From Macrothele yani (lineage: Eukaryota > Arthropoda > Arachnida > Araneae > Macrothelidae), in the NCBI GenBank assembly GCA_039090855.1, contig CM076991.1:73659349-73723348 (forward strand): 64,000 bases of DNA, in the 5' to 3' direction. The notes beneath the pieces are model-generated. The model did no database searches. It was given only the letters and a program-made list of their open reading frames with translations, and was not told the origin of the DNA. The stretch's first letter is position 1, and the number at the start of each line of letters is the position of its first letter. The position numbers and the translations under genes are program-made. Of this stretch, positions 32,287-45,000 are shown piece after piece.

Positions 32287-34941
32287 TTTTTCCTAGTTGG
32301 TTTGCTCAGAATTTGTATGTTTTGGCCCAAGTGGAGTTCCAAGGACGATGAAAGGATTGGAGGTCAGCTCAGATATTTTAAGTCCTCCCGCTCGGTTAGG
32401 CTAGCACCCTTTCCCATAGTGTATGAACTCGCTGGCAAAGGTAATCTAAAGTTATGAAATGACAAACGTTGTTTGACATGTAAATCTGCAGATCCTAACC
32501 TGTATTCTTCTGTTGCGGATAATTGCTCCAACAAGTTTTGCAAAGCCTACAATACCATCTATAAGCTCACCTGTACTGTCTGCAACCTTAGCTATATTGA
32601 CCAAAGCAAAAATCCTCTTCATCTTAGGATAAATGGTCACAGGTCTCTAGTTAATAAGTTCTCTACTTCTGGAGTGAACCCCTCCACAAATGCTAACCAG
32701 TACTCTACCTTTGAATTAGAGCATTTCCATACTCATGGTTTTGACAAAGTGAAAATAGAGGTACTGCATATTATCCCTGACCTCTATGCTCGGCTAGAAA
32801 CTGAATCCCTTGAAATTTTGCAGCATCAGTCTCTTGATCCCTATGGTCTTAATTCCACTCTATCTGACAATAAGCATAATCAGCATAAATTTTCTATACG
32901 TGAACTCTTCTTTCTTGTTAATAACAAGAGCTGCACTAGAGGTAATAGAGGACAGAGGTTATTTCGCACATCAAGCAAGGTTGATTTTGCTAACTTGCAA
33001 ATAACTCTGGAAAGCTTTAAAACTGGTACTAATTTTGTTAAAAATACTTACAAAATACTTAAGTCATTCAAGCACTCTGTCCTTAAAAGTTTTTTCAAAT
33101 TCTGGAAAGAAACTGCTAACCATGTTGATAAGCATGTTTTTGCTTTGGTTCTAGACATTCTTAAGCATATTCTTAAAGATAAAATTTCTCTTAAAGAATT
33201 TTCCAGTAATTATGTAACCATCAGGTTTCTAAATAAAACCTATGATCATCTCAATGTTAGGAAGCTGTTCTACAATAATGCAATTTTTTTTCCCGTCCAC
33301 AGGCACCAGTCTATTGTAAGTTTTAAATATGTTAAGACCTTAGGGTCAATAGTTAAAAACTACAAACTTAATTCTTCGAGTTACATTCCTGTAGTTACTA
33401 CATGTTCTTGTGATGAACATAAAGAAACAGTTCACTATGATAAGAATTACAACCATATTATCACTGGAAACTTGAGTTTTGTTGAAAATGACAAGCTTAG
33501 GAATTTATTAGAGTATGGTTCTAAATTTAGACCTTCCTTCCCAATTTCCAAAGAGAGGATTCTTGAGAGCTTCACTCAAGATGTTAATAGATACATTGTA
33601 AAAACCAGTTTAACATACAATCAGCCTATTGAGGCCTTCCCAGAATGGAAATATAATGTAATCAATAGCTTCACTTGTGAGTTGGCAGGTCTGGACTTTT
33701 GTTTCGATAGAAATCTCTTTTTCTCTGGAGATGCTAAAAGGTCACTCTCCAAACTACAAGACCTATTTATTTTTACCACTACGGATAAAGCTAGCAATAA
33801 TTTTGCAATTATCTGTAAGAAGTTCTATTTTGAATTGTTAACTATGGAACTCAATAATAGAGTAACCTACGAGCCCGTAAGTTATTCTACTAAGCAGTTA
33901 GAAAATCGTTTTAAGGCATTCTTCAAGAAACTTAAAATTCCACAAACAAGAAGATATGAGCCTGAATTTCCATTTCTTTTTGCAACGGTTAAGTTTCATA
34001 AAGATCCAGTGAAGTTCAGGTTCATAGCTAGTGGAGTAAGGAGTCATAAAAAGAAAATAGATCTTGCTTTTGAAGATATCTTGAAGAAGGTTTTGAAACA
34101 CATTAGTAACTGTACTAATTTGTTGTACAGAGATTTTTGGATAATTAATAATAATGCAGAAGTAATTTCCACTATACTCAAGGTAAGTCCCTTAGATATT
34201 AATAGTTATGATTTTGAGAACCTATATACTAATCTGCCTCTATCAGATATAATCACTACCTTTAAAGAGCTGTATGCAGAATTTAAACTTAACCAATTTG
34301 TTAATGTAGGAGCCTGGAACTCTTATCTCAATTGCTGCATAAAAAATAACCATATCTTATATAATAATACTCTCTATAAGCAAGTGAACGGTATACCCAT
34401 GGGAACGTCAACCTCCACGAGTATTGCTAATCTATTCCTGTTCTTTAAGTAATATAAATTCATTAAAAATCACTCCACCTGCTCCGATAACTACCTTTAC
34501 ACATTTTGATATATTGATGATCTGCTGTGTATCAATAATTCAGAAGTTATAGAGAGTGATTTTGATAATATCTATCCTAGCTCTCTTAACTTATGTAAAA
34601 CCAACCACAGTAATCAGGAACTTGAGTTCCTAGACTTAAGCATTAAGCTTAACAGAGGTAACCCATCTATTAGCCTCTTTGATAAAAGAGTTAATTTTCC
34701 TTTCAAAGTAATTAAATATCTACACTGGAATAATAACATATCAACCAAAGTAATTGAGAATGTACTAATTTCTCAGGTACTAAGAATTTCAAGAATTTGC
34801 AGCAACAATTTGGACTTCAATTACCACATTAATATACTATTAGACAGTTTTCTAGAGAACGAAATTCCTTCTTCTTTCATCAAAAGAACTTTAAGAAAAA
34901 TTATTCTGAATAATAGAGTAAGGTTGGCAGATCTGCTTTAA
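32287..34941 (+). pseudogene. Penelope-like GIY-YIG / reverse transcriptase, three nonsense codons
   Basis: One continuous frame carries all blocks, interrupted by TGA at 32455, TAA at 34450 and TGA at 34507. N-terminal part: PKWSSKDDERIGGQLRY, then a Cys-rich CLTC / CTVC region leading into the GIY-YIG-like motif (NTIYKLTCTVCNLSYID), with LHLRINGHRS and a downstream ETESLEILQ...YGLN block that matches the catalytic Glu region. Reverse transcriptase: VKFHKDPVKFRFIASG (motif 2), SYDFENLYTNLPLSD (motif A), VNGIPMGTSTSTSIANLFL (motif B), YIDDLLCINN (motif C, at 34510-34521), QELEFLDLSIKLN and the thumb-like VIENVLISQVLRISRIC. The frame ends at the TAA 34939-34941. A TGA directly precedes YIDD. 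Such proteins prime reverse transcription at nicked DNA; this copy cannot make a full protein. Confidence 0.92.
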
Positions 34942-35525
34942 TTTTCTACACAGTTAATAATATGATTCTGACCAATGAAAGCCGTTTGGAAGTTGGCTAG
35001 AGGATGCCTATTAACTACTAAAAGGAACTTTAGTGCTATGGATATGAAGGTCCTATTAAAATAAAAAATTAAATAATATAGACAAAATCACACAAAAAAG
35101 CTTAAAAATCTGTTTATAAAAGAAAATAAAAACAAATAAAAAAGAAAACTAGTTATTCACTCACTAGAATAGCTATACTAAAAATAGTAAAACTAACATT
35201 AAAATTAATAGGATTCTGAATAATCTATAGAAGCTCACTAAGGTGATTAAATACATGCAAATATTATTAAATACACTACTTGTGTATTTTATAATATTTC
35301 TCATGTATTCTGGAGAGTTAATTCTGCTCTTTCTGATCATACAAGTCCACAGTCTTAAGTATATATATTTTTTTCTCTGGTTAAAATCTCCGCGAGTTGG
35401 ATTCTTTCAGTGTGTGGAGGCCTTCAGCCCCACATACACTGCCCCCAGCGACTAGGGAGTGGCAGAGGAGTTTGGGAGTTTGGGGAAAAGGTCGGCCATG
35501 TTTCCTCTTGTGTGGAGAAAGTTCA
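34942..35525 (+). other. Penelope 3' non-coding region
   Basis: AT-rich, no gene. It ends in a less AT-rich stretch (CCCCACATACACTGCCCCCA at about 35428) immediately before the right repeat begins, so it is the sequence that precedes a unit start in the element. Confidence 0.5.
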
Positions 35526-36571
35526 GTTGCATAAGAGGTAAGCTCTCTTCATTGTCTTTGGGTTTTAGGTTTTCCAAGTTCAATGTTTGTACTTCTTGTA
35601 TTTTTTTCTCTGTTTTTTTTGCTTTTTAGCATTTAGGCACTGGCAAGTCTGTTAACTTTTTTGCGGATTTTAACTCTTTCTTTTCTTGGTAACTTTGCGC
35701 GTTTTTTAGGAAACTTAGGCCAAGCAGCTGGCCATTCATAGTTCTTGTACTTTGCGCTGTGTTTTCAAAGTAGTTAAGTTCTTAATAACTACTTAATTAT
35801 GCACTTAAAGCACTTCTGAAATACTTTGTACATATTGCAACTAATTGTTTATGTCATATAACCTTCACAAAGCATTTCTTTAGTTAATTATTGTCTTTAA
35901 TTTATACTCGTTTTTGTGTTGTCAGAAGTTGTGGAGTAGGGGGTTTTAGAATCAAGTTTTTCTTTCAAGAATCTGAGTTTTAAATAATTAATATTTCCTT
36001 TTTTAATTGCAATGTAAGAATTTGGAGTACTTTTGCATTGCTTTTCAGGTTTAAATTCTCTCTCAGGCGAACTTGGCATTTCGTTATTGCTGAACATTAT
36101 TTCTAATTATTATGTCACTCTCACAACTTGAGTTTACTATAATCTTCTTCTTTCTGTTTAATAGTAACAGAAGAAGAGCATGGGTCGGGCCAGGAAAGTT
36201 ATGGATGCAAGCTAAATTGTTAACTAAAGCTAGGTCATACAACTCTGCGGAGGTCATGACATATATATATATATTTTTATATAAATATATATTTTTTTTA
36301 AAAATTTTTGGTGGGCTTATTACTTGCATCTATGGCTTTGCAGAAACCCATTTCCAACTAGGTCTTTGTGGAAGTGAGAAAATGCAGAGTTTTTGCTGGT
36401 CCTTGATAAAGCCAAGGCTCAGTATTCTCGACACTTTCTACATTCAGTTGTTTTATTTTATTTTTTATTTTTCTCTTTTTACTCACACCGGTAGATACAT
36501 AACTTTTTCTATGTTGTACTTGGTATGAGTCAAAAATTTTTTTTTTTGCTTCGGTCTCTTCTTAATAGAAT
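35526..36571 (+). repeat. Penelope pseudo-LTR, right copy
   Basis: Near-identical to 30886-31931 over its whole length. Differences include a shorter T-run in the TTTTTGCTGG region and CTCGACAC for CTCGAAAC near 36428. It ends at an (AT)n tract (ATATATATATG), where similarity to the left copy stops. Confidence 0.93.
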
Positions 36572-37690
36572 ATATATATATGTATGTCTGGTCACCCAAT
36601 TCTTGTCAGGTGAAATGAAATGTCCGGGGGGGGGGGGCACCCTTCCTCTTTTCCTCTTCTCGGTGCCGCCAGAAGCTAATGCCTTTCGTGTTTCAACTGA
36701 TACTAGCAAATTTCAGATCCTGCACAAATAACGAACGGTATCTTTATGTGTGTCCAAACGATAAAGCTCAGTTCTTTTTAGTTTGACTGTCTGTAAGTCA
36801 GATGAGTCAAGCTTTTGGCAAGCGCATTCGTCTGCCTTTTGCGCTCCCAGTGTGAAAAACGTCATGCCTCCAATATGATTTAACTTTGATTGTCTTCTTA
36901 TAAGTTACATTGAATAAAAGTACTCGCCGTTAAGAAAAAGACTGCTTCTGACTTCTCTTTACTTTTCTTTTATGATGCCTTTTCTCTTTATCATCTTTCC
37001 TTTTTCATTTTATGATTTCTTATGCATTCAATATGGAAAGCCTCTTATTGTATGCATCTTGTGTTTTATCACGGTTTCGGAATTTATGCATTTGAGATGT
37101 TCAGATTGGACAGAAATGTTTTAAAATATTAAGAATACGGAAGAAAGTTGATGTTAATTTGAAATTTATGTAAAGAAGTATTGAGATCAATATTTTGCCT
37201 TAAAAATGTGCGAAGTTTCGGACAAAATGGTACTGTAAATTGAAAAGGCAGTTTAAAAAAATAATTATATAAAACGCTTCCGACTTGGACAAAAGGCGTT
37301 GTAAATGACAAATCTGTAAAATATGAAAAATAACCAACACCCAAGTGCTGTATTCTAAGTATACGTGGCAGGTAAAAACAATGTTTGAAACGCAAAATTT
37401 TTCAATAACAACAGTTAATTAATTCAAGTGCTGCCTTTCGGACTGGATAAAGTTATTTTTAGCAGTGTCTGACATGAAATATGTTTTGGAATTTTGAATT
37501 ATAACATGCGTATAAAATACATAAAAAGTTTATATTCGTATTATAATTCGAATAATTATATTATGCATATTAATTATGTCTGTATAAAAATGAAAGGAAA
37601 TAAATAATTCTTATAATTTAGTCGTTTTAAAAAGGCTACATCGTGTAATTGTTTTTATTCTGTTCTGATTTTAAGAACTATTAGCTGCAA
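36572..37690. other. unassigned intergenic DNA
   Basis: Contains an 11-G homopolymer near 36626 and otherwise AT-rich sequence. Minus-strand frames of up to 88 codons have no recognisable domain. No repeat boundary is visible before the module that starts around 37.7 kb. Confidence 0.5.
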
Positions 37691-37739
37691 TGGTTTCAAA
37701 ATTTCCACTCCCCTTGCTTTCTTATGCAGCTTGTGTAGC

Positions 37740-38066
37740 CTTACTGGAAAACTTGCCCTGGTGTCATATCCCGGTGCCGTGGAATAATGCACATAATTTG
37801 CTAATGAAGCCTAATTTCATTTGTGCGGCCATGCCAAGTAGTAGAACAGTCACACGACTGTTCTTTAATGTGTCCATGGGCATCGAAGGTTTTCCCAATG
37901 AACTGAAATGTCTTCGGTTCGTATGAGTTTGGTGCCTCGAAGGCATTGCTTTACTAAATTATTAAATAGCTCAACTGAAAAGAAAGTCAATAATTTTAAT
38001 AATGAAGTTAATGAAAATTACAGAGTAACGTTATGAAAATATAGTTTTAAATTTTTTAGTTTTTAT
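37740..38066 (+). repeat. flank module of the box-repeat element, first copy
   Basis: From about 37770 (CCGTGGAATAATGCACATAA, TGATGAAGCC-like words, AACTGAAATG, GAGTTTGGTGCCT) the sequence parallels 45430-45620 in the same order and orientation (CCGTGAAATAATGCCCATAA, AACTGAAATGCCTTCAATTC, GGGTTTGGTGCTT). It probably forms the left part of the element whose box array begins at 39.59 kb, with the Tc1 at 38068-39541 inserted between. The 78-codon frame here is not conserved in the second copy, so I do not call a gene. Confidence 0.65.
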
Positions 38067-38166
38067 ACACTCACGGACAAGAAAATTTGCGCACCTAGAA
38101 GAAAACATGCTACAACCGCGAAACTTTGCAAATAGCTGAAATCCGTGCTGGAATGCAAATGACCCA

Positions 38167-38265
38167 TGTTTGCTGCGAGTGCGCATGAGATCCACGTTTG
38201 CTGCGAGTGCGCATGAGATCCACGTTTGCTGCGAGTGCGCATGAGATCCACGTTTGCTGCAAGTG
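38167..38265. repeat. 28-bp tandem repeat, about 3.5 copies, in Tc1 leader
   Basis: The unit GTTTGCTGCGAGTGCGCATG plus AGATCCAC is repeated with almost no variation between the left inverted repeat and the transposase start. The last copy degenerates to GTTTGCTGCAAGTGCGCG. Confidence 0.93.
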
Positions 38266-38390
38266 CGCGTTCTTGCAGTGCACACCCTGAGGTGGCGCTG
38301 CAAGAAGGAACCGGCGTCTAGTGGATGCCCTATGAAAGCGAAAAGCACCGGCCGACGCAAGCTAGAGTACAGAGTGACAAGAATGCCGGG

Positions 38391-39384
38391 TAGACGCCAG
38401 AGACGTCGATTTACGCAACTTCCGCACTTTAAGAGAGGCCTAATCATCGGGATGAAAACCGCAGAGTGGTCGGCGCCGTATAGCCCCCCACGTGGATCGT
38501 TCTGACTATACCGTCCGACTGTGTTGGGAGCAATGCACAAATGACGGCACTGCCACACGGCGGAGCGGCTCCGGACGAACCAGGAGGACCACCAGTAGAG
38601 AGAATCGACCGATCGTGCGCCAGGCACGAACTGATCTCACGGGGACCAGGTCCACTATACAGTCAGATGTAGCACCTCCTGTGTGCCCACGAACCATTTC
38701 CCGACGCCTCTCGGAAGAGAATCTGCTATCCCAGCCCCTTTACGTGTGCTGCCCTTAACACAGGAACATCGCCGGCTACGTGTGCAGTGGTGCCAGGCCA
38801 GAGTGTCGTGGCATGCTACAGACTGGCGAGGTGTGGTGTTTAGCGATAAGTGCCGCTTCGTTTTGGGGACAGGTGATCCGGGTGTAGAGGTCCCCGGATT
38901 AACGGCACAATCCTAACCTCACTATCGAGAGCCACACCTCCCCTACTGCAGGCATTATGGTCTGGGGAGCCATTGCCTACGATAGCCGATGAGCTCTAGT
39001 AGTGGTACGTGGATCATTAACGGGCCAGCGGTGTGTGGATGAGATCCTACAGCTCCATGTGCTCCCATTCCTGGCCGGTATTCCAGATGCGCTATACCAG
39101 CAGGATAATGCCCGCCCGCACATGGCTCGGGTTGCCCAGGACTGCCTGCGTCATGTCCAGACGATTCCATGGCCTGCCAGCTCTCCAGACATGTCCCCTA
39201 TAGAGCATGTATGGGACCAGTTGAAACGTCGGCTGCCGCTGTGTCGCACTATCCGGGATTTGGAGCACACCATCCAACACGTGTGGGCCAGTCTACCGCA
39301 GGACAGCATCAGGCGTCTGTTTGCCTCCATGGCGGGCCGTATTGCAGCATGTATCGCAGCACGAGGCGGTGCGACGCGCTATTA
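38391..39384 (+). pseudogene. Tc1-like transposase pseudogene
   Basis: Opens MPGRRQRRRFTQLPHFKRGL. A frameshift in the helix-turn-helix near 38470 moves the reading to HVDRSDYTVRLCWEQC and the GSGRTRRTTSRENR hinge, then a stop. The first catalytic block reads GVVFSDKCRFVLGTGD, with the aspartate kept but the usual SDES changed to SDKC. After more frame changes around 38910-39000, the last 127 codons are intact in one frame: YQQDNARPHMARVAQDCLR with the second Asp, SPDMSPIEHVWDQLKRRL with the Glu, and the ending ARGGATRY. Dead through at least three frame breaks. Confidence 0.92.
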
Positions 39385-39589
39385 AAGATGACCGGACTGC
39401 GTGCCACAGATCCCTCTGTAATTGCCCTGCAGCTCTGTTTTTGATATCATGTGTATCATTCACCTGTATCATTACGTCTATAAAATTTCAGTTCAATCCG
39501 ATGCTTCCTTCTTGGTGCACAAATTTCATTGTCCGTGAGTGTACATCATCGATAAAAACATACATTGAAGTTGTTTTGAAAGAAAAAAC

Positions 39590-41885
39590 CAGAAAGATGA
39601 CACCGAATTTTCTGGTGTAATAAGCACGTCTTTTGGATCCGTTCTGACGCAAATTAAATTTATCAAAGCTATTCAAAGTCAATGGAACCCGTATGGAAAA
39701 CAATAGATCTGACGAAAGAAAGAAGATTTTTCAATCGGGTTTCTAATCTCTCAGATATTGCTGTAAACGGAATCGTGAGCTTACGAACTCTTCGAAACAG
39801 AGACATCGACAAAAATAAGATGTGACTTTACGTCCCCTGGTGGGAAAACCATGCATTATTTTTGGAAGAAAGTATTCTCAAAAGGTTTATCCATATAAGC
39901 GGTATCGGTCGAAGAAAAAAAAATTAGTCGAGTTCTCAGGAGCCCAGATTTTGCAACAAATACTTCAGAAGCAGAAATTAACACCTACAACCCCTGGTGG
40001 CTAAACCATTCTTTACCAATCATTAGAAATTATATGAAACATATTTTCAATCAGGTTTTGTATGCGATACAGGAAGAATTTTTCAAATCAGATCTTTAGG
40101 AGCAGAATTAACGCAGAAAATGCAATTTACCTTTGTGCCCCCTAGCAGAAAGTCTATGATTTACTTGAAAATTTTGAATTTATAGGAAAAACATTTCGCA
40201 TCGGAAACACTATCCAACAAAGAAGGAATTTTTCAAATCGTACTCTTAGAAGTAGAGATATTGACAAAAATAAGATATACATCTACGCCCCCTGGCGTAG
40301 AAACCATGCATTTTTTCAAGAAGAAAATTTTCCAAAGAGGTTTGTCGACATGAAGAGTAGTATCGGTCAACAAACCACTTTTTTTTTCAATCGAGATATT
40401 AGAAGCTCATATTTTGCTGCAAATACAACGAAAGCGGAAATTCGGACTTACGCCACCTGGTGGCCAAACCATTTCTTACAAAAATGAGAAAATATGTGCA
40501 ATCGATTTCCCATCAGGAGCTGTATGCGCTGCAGAAAGATTTTTTCAAATCGGAGATTTAGAAGCAGAGATATATTGGGAAACGCAATTTAGATTTACGT
40601 CCCCTTGCGGAAAGTCTATGAATTACTTGAAAATTTTGAAACTATATGAGCCACATATCACAGTAGAAAGACTATCCAACAAAGAAGGAATTTTTCAAAT
40701 CGGACTCCTAGAAGTAGAGATATTGACCAAAATAAGATATATATCTACGCCCCTGGCGGAGAAACTGTGGAATATTTTAAGAAGAAAATGTTCCGAAAAA
40801 GTTTGTCGACATGAGTAGTATCGGCCAACAAAAGACGTTTTTTTCAATCGAGAATTTAGAACATCATATTTTGCTGCAAATACAACAGAAGCGGAAATTA
40901 AGATTTACACCCCTTGGTGGTCAAACTTTTGTTTTTAAATTAGAAGTTATGTGCAAACGATTTTCCATCAGGAGCTGTATCCGGTGCAGAAAGAACTTTT
41001 CAAATCGGTGATTTAGAAGCAGAGATATTGGGGAATACAATTTACCATTACGCCCCCAGCGGAAAGTCTATGAATTAATTGACAATTTTTAAATTATATG
41101 AAAAATATGTTACACTGGAAACACTATCCAACAAAGAAGGAATTTTTCAAATCGGACTCCTAGAAGTAGAGATATTGACAAGAATAAGATATATATCTAC
41201 GCCAACTGGGGAGAAACTGTGGAATATTTTAAGAAGAAAATATTCCGAAAATGTTTATCGATGTGAGTGGCATCAGTCCACGAAAGAATTTTTTCAATCG
41301 ATATTTTAGAAGCTCAGATTTTATGAAAAAAAAACATCAGAAGCAAAAATTAACACTTACGTCCCCTGGTGGCTAAAGTATTCTTTACCAAAAATTTGAA
41401 ATTATATGCAAAAGATTTTCCATCAGGAGATGTATCCGCTGAAGATAAAAAAATTCAAATCGGAGTTTTAGAAGAAAAGCTATCGAGGAAAAGGTAATTT
41501 ATTTTTACGATTTTTACGCCCCCTAGTGGAAAATCTATGCGTAATTTGAAAAAGTAACTATATCTAAAATACTCTTCGATATAAATGGAATGGAAAGATA
41601 ATTTTTTTTTTGTCAGTCGGATGTTTAGAAGCAAATATGTGGAATAAAACGTATTTTTGAATTCGACATCATCTGCATTTACGCCCTCTACCTGCGAAAT
41701 TGTACATCGTAAAAAAAACGAAATGAAGGATCATCATTTGCATATTTCAAGCTTCCCAATGCAAAAAGAATTTTTTAAATCGGACTAGTAGTTGTAGAGA
41801 TATCGTGGATACAGACAGACGGACGGACTGACAAACCGATAACAGAAGCACGATCTTTTTTTACAAAAGACATGCTAACAAGGGA
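39590..41885 (+). repeat. box-repeat array, arm A (plus)
   Basis: A tandem array of diverged units about 150 bp long. Each unit has two conserved parts: a TTTTTCAAATCGGACTCCTA block followed by GAAGTAGAGATATTGAC-like sequence, and a box such as TTACGCCACCTGGTGGCCA (40448-40466). Box starts fall near 39830, 39985, 40131, 40277, 40446, 40597, 40746, 40906, 41047, 41196, 41360, 41517 and 41675. The arm begins AGAAAGATGACACCGAATTT and ends in a GACGGACGGACTGACAAACC tail and GCACGATCTTTTTTT. No credible coding frame is present. Units rotate among three sequence types. Confidence 0.88.
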
Positions 41886-42042
41886 ACTAACTGTCTTTTC
41901 TTTTGTTTTCTCATTTTCTATTTCTGGTTTTCTTTATTATGAAAATCTGTTTAAACTCATGAATGTTTTCAGTCCTTCACGATTACTCAAAGGTCATTGG
42001 AAACGCAGATTATGGTTCCTAAATCTTAATCATTAGTAACAT
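41886..42042. other. spacer between the inverted arms
   Basis: About 160 bp of sequence with no box and no mirrored partner, between the plus arm ending in ACAAAAGACATGCTAAC and the minus arm starting in its reverse counterpart (TTTTAGCACGTCTTTTGT). Confidence 0.7.
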
Positions 42043-45000
42043 TCGTTTTTAGCACGTCTTTTGTAAAAAAAGATTGTGCTTCGTTTATCGGTTTGTCCGT
42101 CAGTCTGTACCCACGATATCTCTGCAATTATTAGTCCCATTTGAAACATTCTTTTGGCAGTGAAAAGCTTGAAATATGCAAATGATAATCCTTCATTTCG
42201 TTTTTTTTTACGATGTACAATTTCGCCGGTAGGGGGCGTAAATGCAGATGACGTCGAATTCAAAAATACGTTTTATTCCACATATTTGCTTCTAAGCATC
42301 CGATTGAAAAAATTATTTTATTTTTCGATTCCATTTATGTCGAAGAGTATTTTAGATATAGTTTTTTAAATTACGCATAGATTTTCCGCTAGGGGGCGTA
42401 AAAGTAAATTACATTTTCCCCGATAACTCTTCTAAAACCCCGATTTGATTTTTTTTTCTTCAGCGGATACATCTCCTGATGAAAAATCTTTTGCATATAA
42501 TTTCAAATTTTTGGTAAAGAATACTTTGGCCACCAGGGGGCGTAAGCGTTAATTTTTGCTTCTGATGTTTTTGCCATAAAATCGGAGCTTCTAAAATATC
42601 GATTGAAAAAATTCTTTCGGAGGCTGATGCCACTCACATCGATAAACCTTTTCGGAATATTTTCTTTTAACTATTCTACAGTTTCTCCGCCAGAGGGCGG
42701 AGACTGTGTACATCTTATTTTTGTCAATATCTCATCTTCTAGGAGTCCGATTTGAAAAAATTCTTCTTTGTTGGATAGTGTTTTCCGTGTGACACGTTTC
42801 TCATATAATTTCAAAATTTTCGAGTAATTCATAGACTTTCCTGTAGGGGGCGTAGCGGTAAATTACGTTTCAGCCTATATCTCTGCTTCTAAATATCCGA
42901 TTTGAAAAATTCTTTCTGCACCGGACACAGCTCTTGATGGGAAATCGTTTGCACATAATATCTAATTTCTGTAAAAAAATTAGTTTGGCCACCAGGGGGC
43001 GTGAACCTTAATTTCCGCTTCTGTTGTATTTGCAGCAAAATATGAGCTTCTAAATTCTGGATTGAAAAATACGCCGTTTGTTAACCGATACTACTGATGC
43101 CGACAAACCTTTTAGAAACATTTTCTTCTTAAAATAGTGCATGGTTTCTACACCAGGGGGCGTAGATGTACATCTTATTTTTGTTAATATCTCTACTTCT
43201 ATTAGTCCGATTTGAAAAATTCCTTCTTTGTTGGATAGTGCTTCTAGTGTGATATGTTTCTGATATAATTTCAAAATTTTCTAGTAATTCGCAGACTTTC
43301 CGCTACAGGGCGTAGCGGTAAATTGCGTTTCCCTCTATATCTCTGCTTCTAAATCTCCGATTTGAAAAATTCTTTCTGCACCTCCTGATGGGAAATCGTT
43401 TGCACACATTTCCTAATTTTTGTAAGAAATTGTTTGGCCACCAGGTGGCGTAAGTCTTAATTTCCGCTTCCGTTGTATTTGCAGCAAGTACAACGGAAGC
43501 GGAAATTAAGGAAACTTTGGCCACCAGGGGGCGTAAGTGTTAATTTTTGCTTCTGATGTATTTGCCATAAAATCGGAGCTTTTAAAATATCGATTGAAAA
43601 ATTTCTTTCGTAGGCTGATGCCACTCACATCGATAAACCTTTTCGGAATATTTTCTTCTTAAACTATTCTACAGTTTCTCCGCCAGGGGCGGAGACTCTG
43701 TGTACATCTTATTTTTGTCAATATCTCATCTTCTAGGAGTCCGATTTGAAAAATTTCTTTTTTGTTGGATAGTGTTTTCCGTGTGACATGTTGCTCATAT
43801 AATTTCAAAATGTTCAAGTAATTCATAGACTTTCCTCTAGGGGGCGTAGCGGTAAATTACGTTTCTCCTTATATCTCTGCTTCTAAATCTCCGATTTGAA
43901 AAATTCTTTCTGCACCGGATGCAGCTCCTGATGGGAAATCGTTTGCAAATAATTTCTAGTTTTTGTAAAAAAATGGAGTGGCCACCAGGGGGCGTAAATC
44001 TTAATTTCCGCTTCTGTTGTATTTGCAGCAAAATATGAGCTTCTAAATTCTCGACTGAAAAATACGTCGTTTGTTAACCGATACTACTGATGTCGATAAA
44101 CCTTTTAGAAACATTTTCTTCTTAAAATAGTGCATGGTTTCTACGCCAGGGGCGTAGATGTACATCTTATTTTTGTTAATATCTCTACTTCTATTAGTCC
44201 GATTTGAAAAATTCCTTCTTTGTTGGATAGTGCTTCTAGTGTGACATGTTTTTGGTATAATTTCAAAATTTTCAAGTAATTCGTAGACTTTCCGCTAGGG
44301 GTCGTAGCGGTAAATTACGTTTCCCCTTATATCTCTGCTTCTAAATCTCCGATTTGAAAAATTCTTTCTGAACCGCATACAGCTTCTGATGGGAAATCGT
44401 TTGCACATATTTTCTAATTTTTGTAAGAAATTGTTTGGCCAACAGGTGGCGTAAGTCTTAATTTCCGCTTCCGTTGTATTTGCAGCAAAATATGAGCTTC
44501 CCGAATCTCGATTGAAAAAAAAAGTGGTTTGTTGACCGATACTACTCATGTCGGCAAACCTTTTAGGAAAATTTTCTTCTTGAAAAAATGCATGGTTTCT
44601 ACGCCAGGGGGCGTAGATGTATATCTTATTTTTGTCAATATCTCTACTTCTAAGAGTACGATTTGAAAAATTCCTTGTTTGTTGGTTAGTGTTTCCGATG
44701 CGAAATGTTTTCCTATAAATTCAAAAATTTTCAAGTAATTCATAAACTTTCCGCTAGGGGGCATAAGGTAAATTGCGTTTTCTGCGTTATTTCTGCTCCT
44801 AAAGCTCTGATCTGAAAAATTCTTTCTGTATTGCATACACGACCTGGTGGAAAATATTTTTCACATAATTTCTAATGTTTGGTAAAGAATGGTTTAGCAA
44901 CCAGGGGTCATAAGTGGTAATTTCTGCTTCTGAAGTATTTGTTGCAAAATCTGGGCTCCTGAAAACTCGACTAATTTTTTTTTCTTCGACCGATACCGCT

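Larger units (their letters stand above)
30886..36571 (+). mobile_element. Penelope-like retroelement flanked by direct repeats
   Basis: A single coding region lies between two direct repeats of about 1046 bp (30886-31931 and 35526-36571). Such long direct repeats (pseudo-LTRs) are a known trait of Penelope-like elements, arising from partial tandem copies. The coding part has a GIY-YIG-type domain at its N-terminus, before the reverse transcriptase, as in the permuted Chlamys-type lineage, rather than after it as in canonical Penelope. Three in-frame stops inactivate the copy. Confidence 0.9.
38068..39541 (+). mobile_element. Tc1-like transposon, inactivated (CACTCACGGAC family)
   Basis: Ends are CACTCACGGACAAGAAAATT and, reverse complemented, CACTCACGGACAATGAAATT, both continuing into TGTGCACC-like sequence. 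TA flanks lie at 38066-38067 and 39542-39543. Length 1474 bp. A 28-bp tandem repeat lies in the 5' non-coding part. The insertion splits the flank module from the box array. Confidence 0.94.

Noticed and set aside
37690..37926. 78-codon frame as a small gene
   Set aside because: The second copy of the same module at 45.4 kb does not keep the frame.
40414..41309. Repeated 60-134-codon frames in the box array
   Set aside because: They arise because units of similar length share sequence; frames break from unit to unit and no domain is visible.
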